Notes under the pieces: generated by a model
Told to the model about the DNA's origin: nothing
The model's database searches: none
What the model saw: the letters and a program-made list of their open reading frames with translations, nothing else
Part shown: positions 11,499-22,629 of the stretch, one piece after another
How the letters are laid out: each line of letters starts with the position of its first letter
How positions within the stretch are numbered: position 1 is the stretch's first letter
DNA from: Sordariomycetes sp. S80-01Y
Taxonomy: Eukaryota; Ascomycota; Sordariomycetes
Assembly (NCBI GenBank): GCA_037042185.1
Contig: JAXQJY010000027.1
Span: 1,860,001-1,924,000 of the forward strand
Direction of reading: 5' to 3'
Length of the DNA: 64,000 nt
Position numbers and translations under genes: made by a program

Positions 11499-13049
11499 AT
11501 GTCGTCCGCCGCTGTACGTTCTCCCTGAAATCGATACCCCGTAATAGCCCCAGCACCACGTCACCCATGAGGAAAGACTGGTTGCGCCTGTCAGAACTCG
11601 TTGAGAGGTGAAAAGCCACGTTTGCTGACTTTAATCTCCGTGTAGAAGATGATCCGCCGGAAGAAGAATGTCAAGAAGGGAATCCAATTCTGTCTGATGG
11701 TCTGCGGTGCCTCAGGAACTGGTACGAACCTCAGCCAACGCCAACGGCGCTTTCTATAGCGCATGTATCCGAACCGGAGCTCATGTCATGCGATAGGTCG
11801 AACGACGTTTGTCAACACTCTCTGTGGCAAGAGTGTTCTCCAGCACAAGGACACTGACGATGCTGCCGATGCCCACATCGAGGACGGCGTCAAGATCAAG
11901 CCCATCACCATTGGTGTGTAGCAAGCCTGCAGCTGCTTTCTGTGCGCATTTTCTGACGTGCAATAGAACTTGAGTTGGACGAGGAAGGCACCCGCATCTC
12001 CTTGACAATCGTCGATACCCCTGGATTCGGTGACCAGATCGACAACGATGCCAGGTAGGACATTTCAGAGCTGTTTGTCTTACGGTACTGACATCCTATG
12101 CAGCTCTTCAGAGATTGTCGGATACCTCGAGAACCAATACGACGATATTGTCGCCGAGGAGTCCCGCATCAAGCGTAACCCTCGCTTCAGGGACAACCGT
12201 GTGCACGCGATGCTCTACTTCATCACTCCTACCGGTCATGGGTCAGTTTTCTCTTCATCGACCCCTTGCCATTGCTGACAATTTGCTAGACTCCGTGAGC
12301 TCGACATTGAGCTGATGAAGCGTCTCGCTCCCCGTGTCAACGTCATCCCCGTCATCGGTCGCGCCGACTCCTTGACCCCCGCCGAACTCGCCGAGTCGAA
12401 GAAGCTTGTCATGGAGGACATCGAGCACTACCGCATCCCAGTCTACAACTTCCCTTACGACATCGAGGAGGACGACGAGGACACAGTTGAGGAGAACGCC
12501 GAATTGAGGGGTCTGATGCCGTTCGCTATTGTCGGCTCCGAGGACATCGTCGAGATCGACGGTCGCAAGGTCCGTGCTCGTCAGTACCCTTGGGGTGTTG
12601 TCGAGGTCGATAACCCTCGCCACTCCGACTTCCTCGCTCTCCGCTCTGCTCTCCTTCACAGCCACTTGGCTGATCTCAAGGAAATCACCCACGACTTCCT
12701 GTACGAGAACTACCGTACCGAGAAGCTGTCTAAGAGCGTGGACGGTACCTCTGGAGCGTACGTACACCTGCAAACCCTAGGCAACCACGCCTTGCTGACC
12801 CAAACTAGTGCTGATAGCTCAATGAACCCCGAGGACCTCGCCTCGCAGTCGGTCCGCCTGAAGGAGGAGCAGCTTCGCAGGGAAGAGGAGAAGCTGCGTG
12901 AGATCGAGCTCAAGGTTCAACGCGAGATTAACGAGAAGCGACAAGAGCTTTTGGCTCGCGAGTCCCAGCTCCGCGAGATCGAGGCTCGCATGCAGCGCGA
13001 GTCTGCTGCACAGGCCACGCCTGAGGCGAACGGCGAGGAGCACGCGTAA
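11499..13049 (+). CDS. cdc11: Septin, Cdc11/AspA group
   Basis: Seven exons: 11499-11513, 11646-11721, 11797-11913, 11967-12054, 12104-12241, 12290-12757 and 12809-13049, coding for 380 residues. The first exon holds only MSSAA. A basic stretch (KMIRRKKNVKKG) precedes the GTPase domain, as is usual for lipid-contacting septins. The P-loop reads GASGTGRTT, with Arg where canonical septins have Lys; this is a mark of Cdc11-type septins, which are thought not to hydrolyse GTP. G3 is DTPGFGD; G4 is weakly kept as GRADSL. The septin unique element follows (RARQYPWGVVEV). The C-terminus is a predicted coiled coil, about residues 300-365. Cdc11 sits at the ends of septin rods and lets them join into filaments at septa and hyphal tips. 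Confidence 0.95.
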
Positions 13050-13730
13050 TTGCCCTGGTGTCTCTCCCAGGGCACCCCTACAGAACGGGGAGACGGAGGG
13101 CCTTGGACTATCCTATTCTGCTGGCGTTGGTGTTTTCTCGCGACGAGAAAGACGAAAATATCCCTGTTGCAGAATCGAGTTGAATTTCTAACCTTAGCAT
13201 GCGATCCTCTGAAAATGTCGACGACTTGAGATGATGCTAGAAGCCGCTGGAGGGGAACCATATAAGGCACGAGGGAACGGTTGTCGGAACTATTGGAGTA
13301 TTCTCAAATAAGGGGGTATACGAGGGGGGGGCGGCACCTGACGAAGGACTCGCAAACAATTGCAGCAGTCAGGGCGCCTGGTGGCTTGTTGATCTTCAAC
13401 GCCTGGGCGGCCATCTGACTATGCCTGTGTTGGTATGCCATGTTTCGAATAGCCCCCTTATTTTCCTATTTTACTAGTGGACTTCTAATGCAAATATCAA
13501 TCAAGTTGTTTTGTTAACTTTGACGTATGCTGATTACTACAGGACTGTATACAACAAAATTGTGACTGACAAAACATGAATCGACGCAAACCCGCCAGAA
13601 CGCCCGTTCCTCAATCCAAATTGATAGCCCCCTGCGCGTCCTCACTGGCGACCACCACTTCACTGAAGGCATGCTGCATTTGTTGCGGGGAACTGGTCCC
13701 GCTGCAACAGCTCAACCTGCGCCCAGCAGC
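13050..13730. other. Convergent intergenic region with G-run
   Basis: 681 bases between converging genes. It contains a run of eight G at 13324-13331 and A/T-richer sequence near 13440-13570, as expected for 3' UTR and terminator sequence. No ORF was recognised. Confidence 0.55.
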
Positions 13731-14677
13731 TTAGTTATTGGACTGACTGTTAAGAATCCTCAGGATAGCGAGGAAGAGGTTGATGATGTCGAGGTAAAGG
13801 CTGATAGCCGCGGCAATCTCCTCCTCGACGTGATGCTTCCTCATGACCATTTGTGTGTCCACAAGGATATATCCGCTGAAGATCAGAGCAGCGAGACCAC
13901 CATAGATCAGCTCCATCGTACTGCTGTAGCTGAAGAACATGGCCATGAAGCCGAACAGCATCAACCCCCAAAGTGCTCCAAACAGATACGGCATCCAAGA
14001 GGTGAAGTCGTACTTGCTCTGACAAGCGAACAGTGTCAGGAAAACGAAGATGCCCGCCGTGAGGAAGACGGCGTTGAGGACGACGGAAGTCTTGTAGAAG
14101 GAAACTATAACGCTGATGGTGTAGGCTTCAGCGAGAGTGAAAAGGGAGAGGAACAGGAGGTTGGTCGGGTAGGATTTGCGTTTCCAGTAGGTCAGGCCCA
14201 TGAAGACCATGGCGCCGATGAGCTTAGTCCGTTGTTAGTCGGCATCATTGAGAAGAGGAACAGGGGAGACATACGGAAGCCCAGACGACAGCGACATGGC
14301 TCTGAATCCATGTCTTGTAGCCCTCACTCCAGAAGGTAAGGGCGCTGACACCGGCAGTCGCGATAAGTTGAACAGTAAGGATGGTGTAAACCTTGCGAAT
14401 GAACTGGTTGCGGATGTCGACGGTGGCCTCAGCGACCGATCCTCCGAACTGCGCCATCGTTAACTGGCTATGCTCCATCGACTAAGAGCGTACGCACCTT
14501 GAAATCATCCGGCAGGTTGTCCTCGCTGCTCCTGGGCGCCCCAAAAAGGCCCTGCTGCTCGTCGCGCGATGACGAGCCGTCGGCGTAGGCGGGTGGCGCG
14601 CTGGTGTAATCGTCGGCCTGGACGTCATCGTGGTAGTCCTCGGTCGCGGCGCGCTGGTATTTGGTTGAAGATGCCAT
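13731..14677 (-). CDS. bxi1: Bax inhibitor-1/LFG family membrane protein (Bxi1/Ybh3)
   Basis: Three exons, 14498-14677, 14275-14448 and 13731-14222, coding for 281 residues. Introns of 49 and 52 bases start GTGCGT and GTATGT. An acidic, Pro/Tyr-rich cytosolic N-terminus (about 60 residues, YTSAPPAYADG) is followed by VRNQFIRKVY-like sequence (DIRNQFIRKVYTILTVQL) and six or seven hydrophobic segments. Conserved BI-1 features are LTVQLIATA, TLAEAYTISVIVSFY and YILVDTQMVM, then EEEIAAAISLYLDIINLFL near the end. These proteins form calcium leak channels in ER, Golgi or vacuole membranes and dampen stress-induced cell death; in yeast Bxi1 takes part in the unfolded protein response. Localisation here is inferred from the family. 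Confidence 0.93.
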
Positions 14678-16685
14678 CGTGTCGGCTTGCGCGGTGGGCG
14701 GCGTTGCAATCGAGACTTGTTATGGCGATGGGGTGTAGATTCTAGGGTCGAGGACGGTTGGATCGGGAGGCGACGATGGAGTGAGGTCAACGATGTAGAT
14801 GCCTGCCCATGGTCATGTGGGGAGCCAGGCGCGTGCCAGTGGCGTTTGGAGGGGCTGTGCAGCGGAGAGTTTGAGACTGTGCGACTTGCGTCACAGGCTG
14901 CGGTGCGTCACAGTGCGAAAATGATGCTGTTCAATGGTCTAGGACATTCTGACGGCTTCGTGCCTCGTTAGGGAATTAACTCGCTTCACGGTTCAAGCTG
15001 AAGTCAGCTACGTGTCTCGTACAAATCTGGAAGCTTCGCGACTCTATCTGGTAATTCCAAAGCTGCCACATGCATGAATTTCTACGGCCTTCGCCTTGCA
15101 TTGTGTCAAATGCTGTGAAGCTCAAGCTTCATCTGACTGAATGTGATCAGAAGACAACAACGAGACGGAGGAAACCGACAACGCAAAGCTTGGTGCTTCC
15201 GTCTTAGCTGTTCTTTCTTCGTAAAGTCCATTCCCCTTGTTCCCCAACCCGTTCCAATTTCTGGATTGTGAGTACCCCCCGAGGACGGCGAAACAAGTCC
15301 GTGCCTCGACAATCTGTCATCCTTGCTCCAGACGCCTGGCCCTGTCCGGGAGCTAAACTCACAGAATCGACGCGGCGCAGGCTGAACCGTCACAAGAGCC
15401 ATCCGTGGAAGATGGAATGGTGAGCGACCATTCAGCCATTTCACCACTCAACGGAAGTACACCCCGGGCCCAATCCATCATGCTGGATTCCCTGATTTAA
15501 AACTCGTTGAGAAGAGTCTGCATGATTCGACAGCACGATGTTGTGCTGGCGATCATTCGACCCCCCCTCGAGATGGTTGGTCAATCCGAGGGTTCCTGCG
15601 ACAGAGGCGGCGGGGCCGGAGCGACTTGGATGATGAGGGGAGTCCCGTACTTAGCCAGCCGTGCGATAGCCTGGCAAGCCTGGGCTGGAGTGGTGCTTGG
15701 GCCAGATAGGCTTTTGGCGGCCTCAGGGGTATGAGCCAATGCCACGACGGTCCGGCGAACTCAATGCCACCGGGTTGTATCTTTATTCTACTTGGTAGGA
15801 TAGCTACGAAGTGCTCCGTACAAGCAGCATCGAGGTTATTAGAGTTGAAATTATCAGATCTCGGCATCGTTCGACGGCAGCGCAGTGCATTGACCCCGCC
15901 ACCACCCGTTGAGAGCTTGCAGGGCCCCAAAGTACGTTGAGCGCCTAAACGTCGCCAGAGGTCATGAGCATCCCCCTTTGTGGGCGGCTGTGATTGGTGG
16001 TGGCGGCGCTGGGCCTTTCCTCACCGCCTTGTGCAGAGGTGGGATTTGCTTCTGCTTCATGTCGCTTGGCTGCCGCGGTGTTGGGCCCCACTTCTTTCCC
16101 ACCACCGTGACCGACCCAATGCTCCCAGGACTGGGGGGGCAGGGGCTCGGGGTGGGGCTAATTGTAGCGACCGTTGCACCTGGTGGTCCGACTGCTGCTT
16201 CAAGGAGACGGGAACAACCTCGAAAATTGTCCTTCCACTCTCGCCATACCTTATCCAGACTTGGTCGCCTGCATCTCCTCCCCCCGACGGCCTCTGCTCT
16301 GCCACTGCGCTCCTCGGCTTCTCCTCACACTCGTTTGCACTTTGCGATCAAGTCCTGGACAAGGCTTTTGCAGCATCGTGGTTCCCTCGAGACCCCCTTT
16401 TCGCATAAACGCCGCTGCCAGACTTTAAGGTCGAAGCGGCAGTGTTTCTGGACCGTCACCTCTCGAATTGTTTGCCTACCCAGTCGTTGCAGCAAGGGCC
16501 GATTGAGCGTCTACAGCTTACAGGCTTGGGCTTCGCACCCCTCAAAATCCTCGCCAACCTAATTAGAAGTCTCAGCATTCTTTGAACAAGCGCTATCTGA
16601 GACCACGTCCGCTTGTCTCAAGCCCGCCCGCTTCGAAACATCCGACTCCGAGACCCCGCACATCTCAGTCCGACCGACACGAATC
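14678..16685. other. Long divergent intergenic region upstream of bxi1 and lag1
   Basis: 2,008 bases. Reading both strands I found no protein-like frame, RNA gene or repeat. The last few hundred bases before 16686 are C/T-rich and probably form the lag1 promoter and leader. Frames such as the one at 15909-16562 look like chance ORFs of GC-rich DNA. Confidence 0.5.
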
Positions 16686-18343
16686 ATGGCCGACTCCGAT
16701 ATACGCTCACCGTCGCCGGTCGACGAGAGCCTCGCTGTTGGCGCCGCCAAAGCTGCTGCCCGGCCGCAAATGCGCAGCGGCTCCAGCAACCCCAACATGA
16801 ACGGGCCCCTGTACATGCAGACATCCGGAAGCAATGTCGTACTTGTTAGGAAGCTCAAGCGCAAAGACGAGGGCACATGGAAGCACCTTACTAGTTGGCT
16901 GGTAGAGAACCAGATTGGTACGTTGAACTCAAGCCCTGCGCGCTCCTACAAACAGGTCCTGGTGACACAACATCCTCGCATTTTGTCTTCGCAAACAAAG
17001 CTGTAAAATACATTAGCTGACTCGGATGATGCAGGACTGTCATTCAACCTGATCGCACTTCTCTTCCTGGCACACGCCTTCCTACCCAAAGCGCGAGCCG
17101 TCACGCATAAGTTTTTCCACCTTTGCTATTACAATGCCGAGAGCGGTCGTTATGGCATCGGGTTTGATGACGCTTTCATCATCGGATTTTGTATCGTGCT
17201 GTTTACTGGCTTGAGAGCTTGGACCATGGAATATGTTCTCGCGCCATTGGCTAAGAGCACCGGCATTTCGAAGCGCAAGGACTTGACTCGTTTCAGCGAG
17301 CAGGCATGGCTGTTGGTTTACTATTGCTTCTTCTGGCCATTGGGTGTTGTGAGTTGTTTGAGCTTCGCTTGCCAAGGAGCAAATTGCTGACGTAGGCAGT
17401 ACATCTACGCTCACGGGCCTCATTACTTGAACCTGAGGGAGCTGTGGACAGGATGGCCTGACCGCGAACTTGACGGCCTCATGAAGGTATATATCCTGGC
17501 CCAATGGGCGTTCTGGTTGCAACAGATCATCGTCATCAACATTGAGGAGCGACGTAAGGATCACTGGCAAATGCTGAGCCATCACTTCATCACTTCGGGG
17601 CTCCTGTCATCTTGCTACTGCTATCGTCACACGCGCGTAGGCAATCTGATTCTCGTCATAATGGACGTCGTCGACATCTTCCTTCCCGTAAGTTCCGACG
17701 ACGCCAAGATGGGTTGGAAGTAGGCTAACAACCCCAGCTCGCCAAGTGCTTGAAGTACGCTGGCTTCACCAAAATCTGTGACTATATCTTCGGCCTGTTC
17801 ATGGTTTCATGGCTGTTGGCCCGTCATGTCACTTATTGCATGGTCTGTTGGTCTATCTACGCCCACACTCCTGATATCATGCCCAACGGCTGCTTCAGGG
17901 GTACCAACAGCAACATGATTGGCCCGGAGGCTCCTCCGCCTGGTTTCGGCTACCTCTTGGAGCCATTTTTCAACTCTGAAGGACGCGTCTGCTATAACGA
18001 GACTGTGAAGTGGGCCTTCCTCGCCCCGCTCATTGCATTGCAGATCATCACCATCTTCTGGTTTACTTTGATCTTGCGCGTCGCAATCAAGGTCATCCGT
18101 GGAGATGGCGCCGAGGACAACCGCAGCGACGAAGATGGCGAAGAGGAAGAGGACGAGTACATCTATGAAGAAGCCGAAGCCCTCAAGGAAGATGTCGGCG
18201 TCGAGTCCCTGGATCTCAAGAGCTGGGAACGCAGACACGGAGTGGCCAAGGTTCACTCCAGCAGCTCCGGCGTAAGCTTGCCCGGACACAGCGACCGCAA
18301 GGAGCTTCTGGGACGCATTGGCTGTGAAAAGCAAGTCGAGTAA
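16686..18343 (+). CDS. lag1: Ceramide synthase (sphingosine N-acyltransferase), Lag1 family
   Basis: Four exons, 16686-16917, 17035-17348, 17400-17687 and 17738-18343, coding for 479 residues. The TLC/Lag1 domain spans about residues 120-370, with several membrane segments. The Lag1 motif carries the His pair required for catalysis (WQMLSHHFITSGL), followed by RVGNLILVIMDVVDIFLP and AKCLKYAG. The C-terminal tail is acidic (EDGEEEEDEYIYEE) and lies on the cytosolic side in the family. The enzyme joins a very-long-chain fatty acyl-CoA to a sphingoid base in the ER membrane. Fungi usually carry two or three paralogues (Lag1, Lac1, BarA types); which one this is needs a tree. The N-terminal 70 residues are Ser/Pro-rich. 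Confidence 0.94.
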
Positions 18344-18716
18344 GGTGCTCGGGACGGCGTTGATGGCGTTTGGTTCTCTCCGGTTGGTTCTGTCTCCAGG
18401 GCGGATGCGCCAACCTTTCATGTTTGATTCCCCACCTTTGCCATGAGGTGAGCATAGATTGCAAGCGTTATAGAAAGAGAAGGGCTTCCGATGCCGGCTG
18501 TGTTAGGGTTGATTGCAGGGTCTGCGGGCGGAAGCCGGCCTCGGAGCACTCGTTGCACTGCTGTTAAAGTAGGGTGAAGTAGCCCGTGAATGAGACTTAA
18601 GTTTCTCAAATATTGATTCCACAGCTATGGCAAAGCTCCATACTGCCGTTCTACCCCTGAATATGTGAACCTTGTACAACCCAAAGCGAAAAAAAGCCCG
18701 AGCCACGATGATGACA
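18344..18716. other. Convergent intergenic region
   Basis: 373 bases between the ends of lag1 and the acyl-CoA synthetase; presumably 3' UTRs. Nothing else seen. Confidence 0.55.
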
Positions 18717-20694
18717 CTAGTTTCCCAACAGCTTCGTTGCCATCTCCCTCAGCTTGAACTTCTGGATCTTGCCACTCGCAGTCTTTGGATACTCGTCCAC
18801 CCAGAACACATGCTTGGGCACCAAGTGCCCGCTCAGCCGTGTCCTGACCCACTCCCTCACCTCGTCCTCGCCCAGATCACCGTCCTTCTTCCTTATCACG
18901 AACGCTGCAACCGCCTCACCCAGCCGCTCGTCCGGGACGCCCACGACGCTGACTTCCTGGACGCCGGGCATGAGGAAGAGGCAGTTCTCCACCTCCAGGG
19001 GGTGGATATTCTCGCCGGCGCGGATGATGAGATCCTTTATGCGCCCGGTGATCTCGACGAAGCCGTCCTGATCCATGCTCGCCTCGTCGCCGGAGTAAAC
19101 CCAAACGTTGCCGTCCGGCTCCTCGATGCGCACCTCGGCCGTCTTGACGGGGTCGTTGAAGTAGCCCTTCATGGTCAGGTAGCCTGATGCCGCGAGCTCA
19201 CCCCTCTCGCCTATGGGGACCAGCTTGCTTCGATCCGAGGGGTCGACGATCTTGACGGTCGTGTGGGGCATGACTTTGCCAACGGACGATGTGCGCTTCT
19301 CGAAGGGGTCGTCTGGCGCGGTCATGCAGGATACGGGGGATGTCTCGGTCATCCCGTAGCAGATAACCAGATCCTTCAAGCCGAGACGACTTTGAACCTT
19401 CTTCATGAGCTCCTCCGGCACCGAGCTCCCCGCCATGATGCCCTTCCGTAGAAATTTGGGTTGCGAGGGGACGACGCCGGCATCGAGGGCCTCGAGCACC
19501 GCCACGAGCATGGTCGATACGCCGTAGAGGCCAGTGGCAGAATGCTCGTAGCACATCCTCAGCGTTGCGACGGGGTCAAAGGCTGGGCTGGGGAACATAA
19601 TTGCCGCGCCGCTGGTCGCCGTGGCCATGTACCCCAACACGCTCCCGAAGCAGTGGAACAGGGGCGGTGGGACGACTATTCTGTCCGAGGGGTCGAGACC
19701 CATCCTATGGGCGATGAAGCGCCCATTGTTGAGAATCGAGGTATGGCTCAGCTGGGCGGCTTTGGGCATCGATGTTGTACCCGAAGTGAATTGGATGTTG
19801 ATCACGTCGGCTGGGTCAAGCGGAGAAGAGGGCGTTATGGGCGACGGCGAGCCGTCGAGAAGCTGAGAGTAAGGCGTGAGGCAGGAGTAGCGTTCGAGGG
19901 GGAATTTGACGTCTGGGTGCGAGGTCCTGTTGTCTAGGATGACAACCTCCTTGAGCGAAGGCACGTGCTCGCTCCGGATCTTCAGCGCCTCCAGGTCTCC
20001 AACCACCTCCCGCAGCAAGTCCTCGTTGCTTCTCCCCTTACCAGGTCGATAGGCCAAGTCCGTGACGGCGCCGATGATCAAGACCTCAGCCTCGAGGTGC
20101 CTCAGCGCGCTGCTGACCTGGTGCGCGCTGAAGGTTGGGTTCAGCGGCACCAGGACCGCGCCGAGCTTGAAGAGGGCGTATGTCAGGGCCGCGAAGGGCG
20201 CGCCGTTGCCCAGGGAGACGGCCACGCGATCTCCCTTGCGCACGCCGAGGGTCGTGAGGGACGAGGCCAGGCGGTTGGACAGCAGATCGAGGTCGTGGTA
20301 GGTCAGGGCCGTCGAGGGCGGTGAGATGGTTGAGTGAGAGGGCAGCGGGGAGTTGGCGATGACGGCAGGAGAGTCGCCGTGCTGGGAGACGGTCTGGGAA
20401 AAGTGCTCGGTGATGGTTCCGGGGAACAGATATGGCTAGTGAAATAGTCGTTAGCGATGAGTTTGTCATCCAGTTGAGGCTCAGCATGTAGGAAGAAGAA
20501 GAAGAAGAGACATCTTCCCTCACAGGCGAGGCGCGACATACTTCGCTTGGCCCGGTGCGCTTGCTCAGGCCTTGATCCGAGGACCATCGTTTGTGAGAGC
20601 CGTTGACGACGAGGCACGGCAGCAAGGCCGCGCTCAGCCGTCCTCGTCTGCCGAGGGCGGGACGAGCAGCCTCGCAACTGCGCGCGAGCAACAT
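18717..20694 (-). CDS. AMP-forming acyl-CoA synthetase (ACSF2-like)
   Basis: Exons 20542-20694 and 18717-20435 with an intron of 106 bases (GTATGT..TAG, branch GCTAAC), the longest placed in this window; 623 residues. The first exon is rich in Arg, Ala and Ser with no acids at its start (MLLARSCEAARPALGRRGRL), which looks like a mitochondrial presequence. ANL-superfamily motifs are complete: A3 FTSGTTSMPKAAQ, A5 YGMTETSPVS, A7/A8 YSGDEASMDQDGF and GRIKDLIIRAGENI, and the catalytic Lys motif PKTASGKIQKFK. The enzyme activates a carboxylic acid, probably a fatty acid, as an acyl-AMP and then an acyl-CoA. Substrate cannot be read from sequence alone. The C-terminus (KLLGN) is not a peroxisomal PTS1. 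Confidence 0.93.
20492..20508. repeat. GAA microsatellite inside the acyl-CoA synthetase intron
   Basis: About five GAA units on the plus strand. In the transcript, which is read from the minus strand, this is a pyrimidine (TTC) tract between donor and branch site, and it partly explains the intron's unusual length. Confidence 0.75.
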
Positions 20695-21436
20695 GGCGAT
20701 GGTGTGCGATGTGGCTGCGTTCTCACTCCCGGACGATGCAGCTGACAGCAGACAATGCCGCGGACAAAGGAGACAATTGGGAAGGGCAGCTGGAGGGGCA
20801 GAGACGGACGAGGCCGACGAGGGGGTCCTTGAGCCGAGATGCGCTGCCCCCATCCGAGCATATCCCATCCCCACACAACGGGGTGCCCATGTCGGCTGCT
20901 GAGCCAAGCTCCGTCCCGTCTTCCCCGCATTGAGGCCCCGTTCCCCACGATGCGTGCTCCAATTCCGAAATCCCCCTTTTCGGGGCATGACTGCGAGGCG
21001 CGTCGGGTACGCGTAACTTTTTTGATTTATTTCCATTAGAAGACGTTCAGGTCACTTGCAGTATTTTCGGGACGTGGGATTCTCAGACCACCAGTATTTT
21101 CAAAGCTTGAATTTCTCGTATTTGACTCCAAACTCCCGGGCCCAAACATGTCGCGTCTCGCACGGCAAAAGCTGAAGTGACAGCAGGAGTCCAGTATTCT
21201 ATCCCAAAAACAAAGCTCTATGGGCGCTACAAGGCCGGTGTATCGGTCTCAAATCAAAACCTAAACTCCTCAACATAATACGTCGAACAAGCCGAATCTG
21301 CGCCCAGATCGGCATAGGGGAATATACATGTCGGCAAAGGGGTGCTGCTGTGCTTCTCCGTGGCTCCTTTATAATCGGGCGTTACGGGCGGCGTTTCGGG
21401 GTCTTTTAATTTCATTTGGTTGAGCCCTCTGGCCAA
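20695..21436. other. Intergenic: promoter of acyl-CoA synthetase, 3' region of Och1-like gene
   Basis: 742 bases between two minus-strand genes. Frames overlap it but none is protein-like. Confidence 0.5.
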
Positions 21437-22629
21437 CTACTGCGCGGGGTTCCCCTCGGCGACGCCGTCGGTTTGTTGCTCGCCGATATGACGCTCGCTC
21501 TCTGGTTTCCAGGTACCTGTTCCCTGTTAGCAAGGCCTGCATAGTCTGGGGTTTGTCAAGACCTACCTTCGAAATCATGCTTGACGAAGGCCATGGGGTC
21601 GTCGGGCTCCTTGGCACCCATCTGTCCCACGCCTGGCGAGAAGCTGGTGATGGGAAGAACCACCACGTCGCCAACCCGCTTACTGGTCTCCATTCCGGTG
21701 AACTGGTGCCAGTCAATCTTCTCGCCGCTGTTCTTGGTATCGAAGTATCGCGGGTCGTTGAAGTAATCCATGATCGTATCAGTCCAGATTGCCGGTCCAG
21801 TCAAGTCCACAATGTTTTTGTCGAGGAAGCTGGCCAATTTGCCCGATTTCTTCATCTGGAGAACCTCGGTCGTGATGCGGGTGATGACTTCGCGCAGGAC
21901 AGGGTGTCCGGGCTTCGCCTGGATCGTCCACTGACAGAACTGGATTCTTCGACTGTACCAATCCGCCCAGTCAGGACGATCAGGGTCAGCCTCAATGCCA
22001 ATGACCAATCCGACCGTCTCACGAGGGATCTGAGCAGGCAGCCAGTCCACAGCGCTTTGGATCGCGTACGTATCGATGTCGGAGTAAATGCCACCGCGCG
22101 CATAGAGAATCAAGTAGCGGAAGAAGTCGGCCTTGAGCACCGGTCTGGGCAGGGCATGGTACGCCTCCAGCACCTCGGGCACCGTGGCGTAGAACAGCCT
22201 CAACACATTGACTGCCACATCATCCGTGATGACCTCGTGCACGAAGCCGGGATGTTGGTCTGTCCAAGACGCTTCCTGGTCTCGAAACATGAACTCGACG
22301 TCGGCTGGGGTGTACTTCCACGTCTGCCAGATATAGGCTGGGAAGCGGGACTCGACGTCGTACGGGTATGCGTATGCGAGTTTGTCGTACGTGGACATGT
22401 GCGACATGTCCATCATGGGCTTCTGCGGCGTGCGGACGGGCTGTTCCCTCGAGGCAGCCGCAGCAACGTGCGGTGCGCCGTCTTTGGAGGCCGCATCGTC
22501 GACAATGGCTTCAGCTTTCGCAGCGGCGTCGCTTTTCGATGTCGAGTCGGAGTTGTGCGTGCGGGTGACGAGGAAGAAGACGACGATGATGAAGAAGGCC
22601 GCGACCAGGGCGCGGCGCGAGTTGAGCAT
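21437..22629 (-). CDS. Och1-like alpha-1,6-mannosyltransferase (GT32)
   Basis: Exons 21567-22629 and 21437-21516, intron of 50 bases (GTAGGT..CAG, branch GCTAAC), 380 residues. A type II membrane protein: short basic N-terminus (MLNSRRA), membrane anchor about residues 8-21, and a luminal stem of about 60 residues. The catalytic domain has PAYIWQTWKYTPADV, then VLKADFFRYLILYARGG and the DXD metal site in YSDIDTYAI, followed by WTDTIMDYF and the closing HDFEGTWK. Och1 family members start or extend mannan outer chains on N-glycans in the Golgi; related GT32 enzymes mannosylate inositol phosphoceramide, so substrate is inferred. The short second exon is supported by the family-typical FEGTWK end. 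Confidence 0.92.

Noticed and set aside
13324-13331. G-run as a possible structural or origin element
   Set aside because: A single eight-base run in a 3' intergenic region; no further G-tracts spaced for a quadruplex.
15361-15460. tRNA-like stretch on the minus strand (AAATGGCTGAATGGT)
   Set aside because: It resembles a D-arm but has no matching acceptor stem or T-arm.
15909-16562. 217-codon frame upstream of lag1
   Set aside because: Low-complexity, overlaps other long frames in C/T-rich DNA; best explained as promoter and leader sequence.
20086-21036. 316-codon minus-strand open frame with Ser-rich start
   Set aside because: It overlaps the true first exons of the acyl-CoA synthetase in another frame and runs through its intron.
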